Shown: positions 11,878 to 25,400 of the stretch, piece by piece
How positions within the stretch are numbered: the stretch's first letter is position 1
How the letters are laid out: the number at the start of each line of letters is the position of its first letter
Origin: Paralvinella palmiformis
Taxonomy: Eukaryota > Annelida > Polychaeta > Terebellida > Alvinellidae
Direction of reading: 5' to 3'
Length of the DNA: 64,000 bases
NCBI GenBank assembly: GCA_025642065.1
Contig: JAODUP010000091.1
Location: 40,001 to 104,000 of the forward strand
Program-made: the position numbers and the translations under genes
The notes under the pieces: model-generated
What the model saw: the letters and a program-made list of their open reading frames with translations, nothing else
Databases searched by the model: none
Told to the model about the DNA's origin: nothing

Positions 11878-12271
11878 TGTGCCATGTCTTGTGAAGACGT
11901 CACTATTATGATGGAATCGACATCCTCAACGCCAACAAGAATGGCTCATTTTGCAAACCTTTGGAATACGTTTATAAACCCGCATTACTCAATCTACACT
12001 ATCAGTCTGGATATCTCTTAATTAAACGTACACCGTCTAACCTGTACATTCAAATCCCAGATTGGTCGATACGAGCCAATCGATGGATGAGGCAATCGAT
12101 GGATGAGTCAAATTACAAATAAGTCGATGTTTTAATGCAGGTCGCTCGATATTCGACAAAACGAGTTTTTTGTTGTGCTTGAAATAACATATTGCCTTAT
12201 TGGCAAATTTCAGTTTGAATTAACGCTAGTGAAAGCTACCTGTGGACCAACTGTTGCCGTTGTTATGGATA

Positions 12272-12400
12272 ACGTCACATATTTACGAGTCAGTATGGCT
12301 CAATGGCCATGAAACAGGGTAGAAAGTGGGAAATCATCGATTCGAATCCACCAAACGGCTGTTAATCTTTGATATGTCCATTGGTTAAAGGAAATCAAAA
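12272..12400 (+). repeat. tRNA-like SINE, third type, copy 1
   Basis: TATGGCTCAATGGCCATGA resembles an A box and CATCGATTCGAATCCACC a B box. The whole segment from ATATTTACGAGTCAG to CTTTGATATGTCC is repeated at 13788-13900 with few changes, which supports a dispersed SINE rather than a functional tRNA gene. Confidence 0.6.
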
Positions 12401-12840
12401 TCAAAACAGTGCAATTAAATTTGATTTGTCATTTTCATGTTGGTTGTTGCATTTACGATTGCAGTGATAACAACGGTCGTTGGACTGACTGACAATTGAA
12501 ATTTCAAACATCGTATTTCGTTATAACCAGCGTGATTTATATTGCTTCTGGGACCGAAAAATCGCTTCGAATTAAGCAAGTTTTCGTTGTATCCCAGTCT
12601 CTTTACAATGGAAGTGAATGAACGCTTGACCGGATCCGCTAACCACTTCCGAGTTAAGTTGCAATTTCATTATATCCTAGTTATAAATAAACAACTTTTA
12701 CCGTAGTATTACGTTTAGATGAGGCAATTTTTGTAGCATTACAACAATTAACATATTTGATAAAATATTTAAAGAGTGAAGCTAATATTCTATAAATATG
12801 GAATACGGTACAGCATGCTCTATGCTGGTATGGCAGTTAT

Positions 12841-13180
12841 AATCCAGCAATTCATATATGCGAAATCCATATGAGTTATCATCCTTTTGCAACTACTCAC
12901 TTCGTTAGACAGATGGATTTGACGGTTTTAATGCAGCAATTTATGCTGCTGGAGCAAGATGCAATTTTGATTGCAAGGCATGCTGCAAAATTGCTAAAAA
13001 TTAGGAAGTCGAAAAGAAAGCATCGCCGGCGGGTTCACGGTATCACACTGAAAAGATGAGAGCCGGAATCGTCCCAAAACCTGGTCAGATAATAACACAT
13101 GGATGAGAGGATAGATTTCAGTAATATCTTAGAGTGAACAGGGAGCTCCCTGCACAACGTTTGTTATTCATAGATGTAAG
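12841..13180 (+). pseudogene. Possible PIF/Harbinger-like transposase remnant
   Basis: The frame 12871-13059 ends in a very basic stretch (IRKSKRKHRRRVHGITLKR), and a following frame near 13110-13150 reads like a short FxxLRVNREL segment. Basic N-terminal stretches followed by a motif of this kind occur in Harbinger-type transposases. Frame breaks and the lack of any catalytic block make this weak; it could be chance. Confidence 0.25.
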
Positions 13181-13312
13181 TGTTGACGTTTTACGGCCAC
13201 TTTTGTGTACAGGGTTAGGTAAACGGGCCGACCGACATCCAACGGTAACGGGGCGAAGTGAAAGATGAAACACCCGTCTACCGCGCTACCGGTTAGGCCT
13301 TGAAGGCGACTC
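13172..13312 (-). repeat. tRNA-derived SINE
   Basis: Minus-orientation body (GTTTTACGGCCACTTTTGTG, ACGGGCCGACCGACATCC, GTGAAAGATGAAACACCC) joined to a shortened head (CTACCGCGCTACCGGTTAGG). The B-box segment is deleted. Confidence 0.7.
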
Positions 13313-13787
13313 TTTGTTATTCGTGGGAGAGGACCCGGATAAAATACTCTCTGCCATGGGAAGTTATTGATCTAAGGCAAAGACTGGCCAAATGTTTGAG
13401 GTAAGCGTTTAATTTCTTTATTACTGTAATTAGACTTTGAATAGGACAATGTATTTGACTGATTTCAATACAATTGACGCATCATTTTATATAATGATGG
13501 GTCATGGCAAAACACAACAAATAATGTAGCTTTTTTATAACTTAATTAGGTCTACAAGTTGTTAAATTATGCACTGCCTGTACTACTATATCTGTGGTTT
13601 ATGAAAAGACCGAAAAAGATCCCGAAATTACGTCATATCTGGAAATTCCCTGTCCAACAAGGCATGACGATCCGTTATAAATCGACTAAAACTAAAAATA
13701 TAATTCCTCTACACGATACATATGTCCAAGAGTATGGCTGCCAACCAGTAATATTACACGTCTCAGAAGATCTATGAGTGGGTGGAT

Positions 13788-13905
13788 AACGTCCCATATT
13801 TACGAGTCAGCATGGCTCAATAGTCATGAGACCGAGTAGAAAGTGGGAAATCATCGATTCGAATCCACCAAACGGCTGCTAATCTTTGATGTGTCCTCTG
13901 GTGGG
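13788..13905 (+). repeat. tRNA-like SINE, third type, copy 2
   Basis: Second copy of the repeat at 12272-12400, sharing ATATTTACGAGTCAG, GGGAAATCATCGATTCGAAT and the CCAAACGGCTG segment. Confidence 0.6.
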
Positions 13906-14236
13906 TGATATGTGATTAGTCCTTGGCCACGAAATCGCCTCTTGAAATGTGACCAAAATACCGACTTGTTTGGATAACTTACGGTCAAGAAAATGTACAC
14001 CGTTCCTGCTCAATACTGACAGGCTTAATGGGCCGAGCAATAGCTAACAGGAATAAGTGAAAGATAAACTACGGCCAGGTCAGATGCCAGTGTTCTACTG
14101 TCATGCAGTCTCTAGCAGTTGAGCTATGAATGCCCCCCCCCCCTGTTTAGTAATCTATATTATTATTATTAGTATATGCTTCCGTTTACCTGTTGGTGAC
14201 GTCACTACTCTCGCTAGATATAACTTCGTAAGGACG

Positions 14237-14435
14237 GTGATGATGATGATGATGATGATTGATGTTTTACGGCCACTTTTGTGCACAAGGTAGGCTAAAT
14301 GGGCCGAGCGACCTCCCAAAGGTAATGAGGCGAAGCGAAAAACGAAACAACCTTCAGATATGCCAACGCCGGAATTCGAACACGCGTGGTAGTGATCTTT
14401 GGTCCAACACGCTACCGCTAGACCACGGAGGCGCC
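14237..14435 (-). repeat. tRNA-derived SINE, full length
   Basis: Complete copy on the minus strand: GGCGCCTCCGTGGTCTAGCG head, B box near 14365, conserved body, and a (TGA)n tail at its plus-strand left end. Confidence 0.85.
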
Positions 14436-14572
14436 CCCTCGTAAGGACGGATAGATTTCATTCTGCCAAAATGAGGCCCAGAGCTGGTTAACAACATCTG
14501 AACCTAGATTTTTAGTATTCAACTCTTTCCCTTGAGAGAATCAATCAGTCGTTTATTTAGAAGTGTGGAGGA

Positions 14573-14765
14573 GCGCCTCAGTGGTCTAGCGGTAGCGTGT
14601 TGGATCACAGATCACCACCACCCGTGTTCGAATCACGGGGTGGGCATATCTGAAGGTTGTTTCATCTTTGACTGCGCTTCGTTACCTTCGGAGGTCGCTC
14701 GGCCCATTTAGCCTACCATGTGCCCAAACGTGGCTGTAAAACATCAATCATCATCATCATCATTA
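14573..14765 (+). repeat. tRNA-derived SINE, full length
   Basis: Begins GCGCCTCAGTGGTCTAGCGG, has B box GTGTTCGAATCACGG, body ATATCTGAAGGTTGTTTCAT, and ends in a CATCATCATCATCATTA tail. It faces the copy at 14237-14435, so the two form an inverted pair about 140 bases apart. Confidence 0.88.
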
Positions 14766-15326
14766 TGTAGAAGTGTGGACGTGAACGGACCGCGGTTCTA
14801 CCCCGTTGTAACTACAGACCTATCTGTAGTTCGTATACAAGACTAATGGCAAACAGTGAGCATCCAGCTATCTATATAACTCACCGAGACTTCGATAGAG
14901 TCTTCGTGTATTAATTATGAATAAGATGAGTTATTAATATATATCACATTATGAGCGAGCCATAAATCATGAGCTGCTATCTATTAAGACCTGATCAGAG
15001 TACAAAGTATAACATTTTATCAGCTTTCTGATCAATATTAATCATCATTCTGGGTTATCGGCGATAGCACACGTTAATAACGAGTCAGTATTGGGCAGGT
15101 ACTGTTTATTTGTTATTGGTAGTAAGTCATCGAAACGAGTTGGCACTTTGGTCACATTTGAAGGGCTCATTTCGTGGGCAAGGCCTAATCACAGATCACC
15201 TGCTAATATATCTGTTGTGATCGTTTAAAATCACTGGCTGATGGCCATAATCTTGGACATATAGCATCGTGTAGAGGAATTATTTTTACAGTTTTAGCCT
15301 TTTAACGTCCAACTGATGTGTCAGAA

Positions 15327-16111
15327 ATGATAAACAAACACGCGACTGTTTTTATTTTGTTATTTTCTTGTTTACCCTTCACGACAGCTCAATTTGAGGA
15401 TCTCGAAGGTAAGATTATGTCAATTTAGTTCAAATATTGATGAATGACTAATGTTCATAATTATGATTCTCGGATTTGTTATTGGACAGTCCATTCAGGG
15501 ATGTATTTTTCTTTGTAATTTGATGACGAAAGATGGCGCTTTTCACTCGTGAGACATCGATTCTTAAGCGGCGCTTCCGTGGTCCAGTTGGTAGCGCGTT
15601 GGGCCAGAGATCACTACCATCTGAGTTCGAATCTCGGCGTGGTCATACCTGAAGGGTGTTTCATCATTGACCTAGCTTCATTACTGTTGGAGGTCGCTCG
15701 ACCCGTGTAACCTATCATGTGCAAAACAGTGGCCGTAAAACATCAATCATCAACACCATTTTTTTATCCAATATCAAACGTATTTGCGGTTTACAACCTG
15801 TGGTCCAGTTGATAGTGCCTTAAAGAGAATTCCAATATTGCTTTTGTCCGTAGAATTCTGTATCCGTCCATAACACGGTGGTCGTCTAATCTTTGTATGG
15901 AGTAGCCCGTCGGACATACATTTATTTATTTAATAGTCATGGCTAATAAATTTTAGATCTATAGCACCCGGGTTCAAACCGCGGCCGGACAATGTCAGAA
16001 GGGTGTTTCATCTTTCACATCACCTTTGGAGATCGCCCGGCCCATTTAGCCTACATTGTGCACGAAGGTGGCCGTAAATCAGCAACAATTACATCTTGCA
16101 TTTAAACACAA

Positions 16112-16156
<45 letters not shown>

Positions 16157-16708
16157 CCAATAATTTGTTTCGTAATTTGTGTATATGAACATATCTTTTT
16201 CCAATATAAATTTGGTAATTGTTGCTCACATTTAATATTTCAACAATTATTACTTAATGTTTTCCATAGTTTTAAGCATTTAGTGCTAATTGCCACTGAT
16301 TTTATTTTAATTCTACGAACTGTTTTCTCTAGAATACAGTTTTATGATTATGAAAACCTGTAGTGTTTTAAGACAGTTTCTGCACATAACCACATGCTAT
16401 TTTCTATATAATATCTAATAACTAATGTCAACAGTGATCCCCCCCCCCCAACAAAATAATTTGCTCCAACATATTACCCAAACCTTCATATCCAGCATAA
16501 AGATGTCTGATGTAATTGTTTAAATTTGTTTAGAAGATATTTCACTTCAAATAACTTTTGAGTTATTTTTTGTTGATTGGATTGACTTCAACAGACATAA
16601 TAGAGGTTTTCCAATATTATAATTTTTAATCGACTAGAAATAATATATGTATCTGTTTTGCTTTGAGCTTCTAAATAATGAATAGTGTTTGAGTCATATA
16701 TATATATA

Positions 16709-16747
<39 letters not shown>

Positions 16748-17883
16748 TAATACATGTATGTGCTAGTGGCATATGATAATAAAATTTTTGAGTTTTTCAT
16801 ATATTTTTATTATACCAATTCCATTTATATGTAACATTCTTGACTTTTCATCTTTTGAAAAGAAAAAAAAGACCAATTTTTTTGGAACCTAATTAAAGGT
16901 TGAAAAAATGGAAATGTCAAAAATAATTTAATTGATTATTAAAATGTTGCAACATACGGTATCATATCCTTTGTTAGGTCAATAAAAATTACTACTCTTA
17001 TCATTTATTTATCAGAATTATCTGTCAAGTTTTTAGTTTCAGCAGCACTAGAGAAGTTGAATGGTTTTTGCTAACGTCTTAATGTCCATTATGTGTGTGT
17101 GTGTGTGTGTTTGTGTATATGTTTGTGTGTGTGTGTGTGTGCGTGTGCGTGCGTGCGCGCGCTTTTGTTTTTTGCCATTAAACAATTCTTTATACACCAA
17201 GTTCTCACTTACATGTTAACTATTCTCAACGTGACTTTTTCATCATGTTCAGTACAAAACAAAAACATTATCGAGCCGATCTTTTCATGGTAAATTTTTC
17301 AGTTCAAACCGAGCTACATAAAATAGGACGGAATAACCTGAAAAATAATCCCTGAATTGATTTTATTCAATCTTTAGATTTCCGTTGCAGGAGGACTGCG
17401 ATAACTAGAGTTTTTACCTTATTTTATCTAGGAAGCTGTTACTACATTTCGAAATTTGTTAGACTAATCTTGGTTAAATATTCCATGGAAATGTTTTAAA
17501 ACACTAAAATTGTCCTTTTTTTAAATCTGTTTTTATCTATTGTTTATCCTAATCTAGTATTCGCTGTTATACATCTCCGAATACATTTTTTGTCTCAGAT
17601 TACAATATTCCGTTTAGCAGTTCTTTATGACGACATCGAAATAACAACATACGACTCGTAGTGTTAAACTTCCAAACTGATGCCGTCGGTTCATTTTCAT
17701 TGGCATGGATCCGTGCAGGTCATAATCATGATAACCACGAATACGCTTCCGATAGATAGGCCCACAAATGCACGCACGCATACACTCTCCCACACAAACA
17801 CACAACCGGTGTTAATGTTTACCATGTCTCTATCGTTTGCATTTTATTTATTTCCGTTTTATTATCAGTATTAGTATTGTTGC

Positions 17884-17920
<37 letters not shown>

Positions 17921-18686
17921 GTTGTTGTTGTTGTTGTTGTTGTTGTTTGATACGTAATAACAAAACGAACCTTTGGCATTTTCCAACACAAACTCTGTTC
18001 CGCCATTTTTCAAATGCAGGATGTCTAACGCAGGATTTCTTCAACGAATTCTTCGACTGTTTCGTGAGCACCATTTTCAATGGCATCAGGGCCCTTCCCC
18101 TAGAAGTCTCTGGCGTTGAACTCGCTGATGATGCTCCGAGTAGGGCAGCCGGTCGTAAGCTACAGTCGCTAGGATACGACCTGGGCTCCTCGAGTCATGC
18201 CCAACAGTACTACATACAGATGAGGCTGGAACAAGCCGGCATCGAGCAGAACAAGATCTTGGACAATTTCAAGAGACTTGCTAAACTTTGGTCGATCACG
18301 CGAAACGACGATAGTTTCTCCGATAAGATCAGAAACATGGATATACGGCGGATGTTCGGCGACCCGTTTCTGACGATGTGAGTAGATTTAGGCAAGGTTA
18401 AAAGGTCAAAAGATTGGTTTAGCCTTATTATACACAGCTAAAATACACACACACACACACACAGAAAGAGAGAGATAGAGGGAGAGAGATTCATATATTT
18501 GTAAACCAACAATACTTCTGGCCTAATCATGTGTCAGTGAGCAGAAATGTCTCAAACTTAAAAGTAATATATAGGATCTATGTTAAATGTTGTATTGCGT
18601 ACGCGAAATATTTTAGAGCTATATATTACAGAATTGACACTCATACACACTCATACATACACACACACGCGCGCGCACACACACAT

Positions 18687-18749
<63 letters not shown>

Positions 18750-19685
18750 CTACTGCACTAGATCTACATCATGTCAACACGTTGTCACCCCATCTTTCAG
18801 CATATCATTTCAGTTTGGATCAATTATCCACTTCGTCATTCGATGTTTGAGTACTTTCTTCAATGAGACTATTTCTTTATTAGAATAAGCCACACAATAA
18901 TACACATCACATAATAATATTTATATAATATTATAAACCAATATTGGTGTAAATAGGTTAACAGAGCATCTCGGACACATTATGCCGATAGTGAATGGGC
19001 TTCGTCGGCACAGAATGAACGAGAGAGCGTGGAATGATGACGTCATCGAGCTACTTGGCGCCGAAGAGCGGGCGAAAATCAAGGATATCGTTGAATGTCT
19101 GAAGTCATTTCCGGAATCTGCCTTCGAAGATGGCCTCGACTGGTTGCAATGTCTCATCGCATGCGAGTACGATATTTATCTCCGCTACTGTGTACAGTAA
19201 AATCTCCATAACTTACAACCTACCTAATCAGGCCACCTGCGTTTAATGACTGTCCTCATAGGTCCCGAGACTAGCTTTCTAAATGCAGATTTCGTTATGG
19301 GTATAAACATTACATTATTGTTATGCAGTCTGACTGCACTGCTATTGCTCTCAGCGTTATTTACGTTAGAACATGCCATAAGATACCAACCTTGTTTAAT
19401 GACTAACATAGACAGGTCTTGTCTTGTCTATTTTTATTAGTTAGTTATTTTCATTCCAGTTTGAGCGGATTATACAAATAACTGTATATTGTCTATTCCA
19501 GCGACCTCGGGCCTTTGTGGAGCTGTACTACAGACATGATGGCCGTACACAGTGAACCGTGTAGTAAAGTTGTCTGGTTTAGTGATACGCTCGTCGCTGT
19601 AACATCTTCCTTCCTGAATAAGACGCACTGTCACTTTGTGGTAAATTTGCTGTGTTAGAGAAAGTGTGTATACATGTTGTTATGT

Positions 19686-19721
<36 letters not shown>

Positions 19722-19733
19722 TATATATAGAAA

Positions 19734-19805
<72 letters not shown>

Positions 19806-20925
19806 GTGAGTGAGTGAGTGAGTGAGTCAGTCAGTCAGTCAGTCAGTCAGTCAGTCAGTCAGTCAGTCAGTCAGTCAGTCAGTCAGTGAGACTTCTACCC
19901 TCGATTGTTCTCTTCCATCAGGTTGATGATCCAGTTAACAACACATCAATTGACCTTGTAGAGGGAGGTCAAGAGGAGTATGTTAGCTTCCACTCCTATC
20001 TACCACCAGGTGTGTTGTGTTTAGGCGATCCTCTAGCTAACATTATACCGCTAGGTCTGGCTGTCGTTGGTCACGTGTTTGGCTTCAGCGTCACCTGTGA
20101 TGTGGAGATGCAACTAACGACATCAAACTGGATAGATAACTTAATAACATCTGGTGAACACAGGTGAGTATATACATGTATATATAATGATTGAATCGTC
20201 TGTCCAGGTTTACCATGAAAGCTTCTACTTTATCGCCCATTACTGGGTTAAGTCGGCTAACTCTATTGTCTATATTATGTTATGTTATGTTATGTTATGT
20301 TATATTATGTTATATGTTATATGTTATGTTATGTTATGTTATGTTATGTTATGTTATGTTATGTTATGTTATGTTATGTTATGTTATGTTATGTTATGTT
20401 ATGTTATGTTATGTTATATTGTGTTGTATTATATTATATTATATTATATTATATTATATTATATTATATTATATTATATTAACTTGTCATGTTTAATTAC
20501 TCTAATGGGACGTACTTATTAATATTATTATAATTATTATACATATTTAATCCTAGCTGTCGTATACCTCATCGTGCATTACGTCAGGTTGCCATAGGTT
20601 ACCACGACGCTGCCGTCAACAACTCAGGGGTGTTTAAGATAACAGCTGATAACTGGAACACAACAATAAATGTGCCTCTATTACCTGTAGTGGATCACAG
20701 GCCAGACGGTGATGTTAGCGTTTCTTTAACAATGAAAATGTATGTCCAAGGTGAACTGAGAGATAGTACGGTAAAGATACAGGTAAGTGTTTGTTTGGAT
20801 TTGTGAATCTATTTGTTTAATTCTGTTCGCATTTATTAAACATTATTAACTGTTGTGACAAATAAGCATAAACAGTACTATGTTGAAAAGTAGGACAATC
20901 GACAAATAATACATCTCTGTGCGCG

Positions 20926-20994
<69 letters not shown>

Positions 20995-22457
20995 CTACCT
21001 TAAACACTACACACAGGTTAAAGTAGCCGACACGGATGAGGGAGATATAGTAGAATGTTATTCCATCAATGATCCTCACGTGATGACCTTTGATGGACAG
21101 TAAGTAAACTGAAGAGCTATCTCATGGATGTTTTATATTTAATAGGCTCTCTCACACTCAGCAATCTTGTCCCACCTGACACTCTAATTTAAAACAAAAA
21201 TAGTTCCCGTATAAATCACTCGCGGATGAAGACGACTAGAAACGCGTGGAAATTAAACGCATCTAGTCCCACTGTAAGCTGTCTCCGACGCGGAGTAAGC
21301 CAAATTTCGTATTACTTTAAATGCAGCGTTGTGCGACGTAAGTAAATCGTCAAGGCGCCGAACTATATTTCGAAATGTCGCCCGACAAATGTTAGTTAGG
21401 ACCAAGACTCGTCCTCGATTACCCAGATCGCCTGCTATGGACTTGTACAATCTGGACACACAGTCAACTCACCGCGAAGCATACTGTTCGTAGGTCCTTA
21501 ATACAATCGCAACTAAATGTTTATACCAAGTCAACCCTACGAAAGACCAAGATTCTAAATCATCTCATAAAATGGTGGCAAAATCTCAAAACTATATGGA
21601 TGGTATATGATAATTGATGTTTTACGGCCACTTTTGTGCACATGGTGGGCTAAATGGGCGGCGGATGGTATATGAAATTAACAGTTTTATATGTTTTTGT
21701 TATGCTTCGGTTACTTAACCCGTAAAACAGGGGGCATGGATACAATGAATATTTGTTTTGCAACCACCATCTCAGAAAAAGACTCCCACATCTGATACAG
21801 ATTATGCCGCTCTGGGGCTCAAGTTTAAGATCGAACTTTGAGAAATATCTCTCATATAATTATGACGTCAACTTGGGAAATCGCTTATTGTACGCAACAG
21901 CTTACACGAAAACAGATCCAAGATGTCATTGTTGACAACGAGATATGTTAATGACCGTGAAGCATCACGGGAAAAATACTGATATCACAAACTAACGGTG
22001 AATGACAAAACATAATTACGAAAATATAGAAAGGCTTAATTATTACGTTATACTACTACTACTACTAATAATAATAATAATACATATTTCAGTTATTACG
22101 ACAATTTCCACCATGGCGCCTTCTACTTGTACAAACACGACAGTTATCCGTATGAAGTACAGGCCATATTCCAGCCATGTGATCATACCAACAATAACGG
22201 AACTTGTAACTGCGCAGTTGCAGTGCGTTCCGGAGATGACGTATTCGTCATGGATCGTTGTCGTCGGTGTGACGAAAGTACTTGTGACGTCAGTCAGTTA
22301 ACCGTACTCTATACAAATGGCCCGCTAACATCCGGTACACGTGTTTTCCGGTTGAATGGGGGATTGAGGCATGACGTAAGCATTATTGAATGTTACTTAA
22401 GTGTGTGTGTGTGTGTGTGTGTGTGCGTGTGTGTGCGTGTGTTTGCGTTTGTGTATG

Positions 22458-22490
<33 letters not shown>

Positions 22491-25400
22491 TGTGTGTGTG
22501 TGTGAAATGTAAATAAATGTAAATGTTGCCGTGTTACGGCCACCTTTGTGCACAAGGTAGGCTAAATGGGCCGAGCGACCTGCAAATGTAAATGAGGCGA
22601 AGTGAAAGATGAAATAGGCTTCTGACACATCCCAGTTGTTTCCTAGTTGTCTTTTTTTACTACTTAGATTGTACTTCCCCACGGAACCATCATAAAGGTC
22701 ATCACGAATAACGACTTACTCAATGTCTGGATCATGCCGGGATCATATGACAAAGATCATACTCTTGGTAAGGAAACGATCTTAATAATGGCAGACGTTT
22801 ATACCATTGGAAAGTCCTCTCAAAGTATTACTACCCATTTGTAGCTATTGGTGGTATTAAGGGGCTTTATTCGTTCCCAAAATTTACCATCAACGTCAGT
22901 TTCTCATGTAATATGCTATAGAGTTTCAGCAGTACAGAGGTATGGGCATTGGTTTGCAAACCTCACAGTCCGAGTTCGAATCCGACTCACGCCTGTGTCA
23001 CTCTTGGGGTCATATTCCACGGAATAATCCATCCGAATCCAACCTGAGAAACTAGTTTAAACATTCGGTGGGTGAAAAGATGACAGCCGTTTGGTGGATT
23101 CGAAACGAGAACTTCGCGTTTTCTCGGCGATCGCCTTTAGCCACTGATTCACCGAGATCTAGTATCGAAATAATGCTATTCTGCGCTAAGCTGTTATTGA
23201 GACGGCCCCCAAGGTGTAATCTCTATAGTACACTCCCAAACAGACCTGGAGTATTCGTATTGAATATTGATAATCGAATACCAATTGATACGTATTTGTG
23301 GAAAACCGTCCAGTAGTCGTTTTAGTGGTCAAATCTTGTTTAAAGCATTTCGGATTTTGAATACTCTCATAGATACTTCATCGGTATCTTTGTGACTTTT
23401 TAATATATACGTAGATAAATATATGTATTAAAAAGCAAGAACACCCAATTAATGAAAGCGATCACTAACCTATCATATCACTGGAGTTTATTATCGCGAT
23501 CATATGTGACCTGTATTGCGGGAATAAAATCAATGGCTAAAAATACCCTACACGTATTACAATAAATTTCAAAATAAAATTTATATTTACTCCACTCCAT
23601 ACAGCGGTGCCGTCGGGAGAAATAAAATCCGTTGACAAACACTGAACTAAAACGTTGCGTCGACAAATCAAAACATGTTTATTTATTTCGTATGTTATCA
23701 CTCTCTCGGAGCATACACGGGACGAGTACTTCACAGCGTATTCGAATACGAACGCGAATATTCTGAAACGTTCACGAATACCTCAAATTGCGTATGATCA
23801 GAAATGTATTGTTAACAACATTCAACACGCAGCAAGTAAAGACATGCTTTGTAAAGTTCTTAAAACCCATTTATTGTCGTATTTATAATATTAAACCAGC
23901 TTATTATGTATGAAATGTATTTGATCCATATGAGCTCAGAATATGTTTTAATTGTGTTTTAAATGGTAAGGGCCTTAGAATAATTTCGCTTGAATAAGGC
24001 GCTATATAAAATACTACTATTATTATAACCACTGAATTAAGTATGGTTGAAATTAAAGCCATTTTGAATCATATATGTTTGTAATTAATCGCACCTATAC
24101 GTTCACCCACATGTACTAATTGTTATATGCATCAAATTACTGTACAATGCATTGCGTGCGAAATAAATATTAATAATATCACTTGTAAACATAGAGAATC
24201 GTGGAATGCAACTTAATATATTCGGTTCATACAGACATCTTGTGTTATTTTCCAGGTCTCTGTGGTACTTATAACAACAACGATACTGATGACCTCACAA
24301 TGCCAGATGGTACGCTATATGTAGGACCTGGCGATGGACGACTGGGTCAACCAAAAGCTTTCAATTCTGCTTGGAGGTAAGTCAATGTAGATGTGCTCGT
24401 TGTGTGGCCACTTCTAAGCACATTTTGGGTTGATTTATTCGAGTTGGCGGTGAACTTCAAGGCGAAACACCCTTCAGACTGAGACTGAAATTTGAGCCTG
24501 TTATTGCCGGTGCCCAGGCTAATTAATCTATTCGTTTCCCTTCATTTTTTCGATGCTTCGTCGTTTTTGAGGTGTGGAGTTTTCGGGTGTTATTGTTATG
24601 TATCATGAGGAAATGCAATAAAAGATCAGTTAAACTGGTCAATGGATAAATGTGCCAAAACATAATAAAATCCAATCATACATGACAACAAATTAGTTGA
24701 GGGAAATGTGACACAACGACAATATGTGTTGTTGACGATGTAAAATGCATCCGTGTTCTACTCCTCAAAATTGCCACACCTAATCAGATACTTCAGCACA
24801 ATGTCACTCCGGACAGTGTTTTCGCGTTTTCCAATACTCACATATGGTTGGTCACTTCATAAACATCCCGATACATGGCTAACTTCATACGAACGAATGC
24901 ACGACGACAAGAAATATCTGTATTTCCATTTGAACATTAGTGTACTAAGGTCTTGCATATCGTTGTCTGTCTTAACGGAATTGGTGCTGAATGCGGACAT
25001 TCTTGTACACCCCATATATTGCGTGTGTGCTTACTAGATATAGCATATTTAGACAGATTAGATTAAATGCGCGCGTCGTCTGAGTTTGGAGTATATTTGC
25101 AGAGTACCAGAAGAAGAACTGATATTTTACGGTGCCACGCCACTAAACGAGTCGTTCTCCCCATTAAGCGCATGCGCGTGCACCCATCTGCTATTCGTTG
25201 GCGCTCAGTGCGAGTGTGGGAGAGGAACTGTAACTGAACTGTGCGATCTTTTTATGGGTACGATATAACACTTCTCATAATTTACTTTCGTTTATAAATC
25301 ACAATGCGCAGTAAAGTTCGGCGCACAGGTGTGTGTAAAAGTTAGAGAAAACCACAAACTGTGTTTATTCTGTCTATTCACATGTTTTAAATCATTTATA

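Noticed and set aside
18957..19200. Gene end at TAA 19198
   Set aside because: A GTACGA donor at 19167 joins in phase to exon 4 at 19502, and downstream exons carry on the same protein, so the TAA is most likely intronic. Kept as a possible alternative terminus.
20154..20522. Long Cys/Tyr/Val/Met/Leu-rich frames
   Set aside because: Translation of the TTATG/TTATA array in an intron; no start context, no domain.
21253..21459. 68-residue minus-strand frame with basic composition
   Set aside because: Considered histone-like because of RR/R-rich segments, but no histone motif fits.
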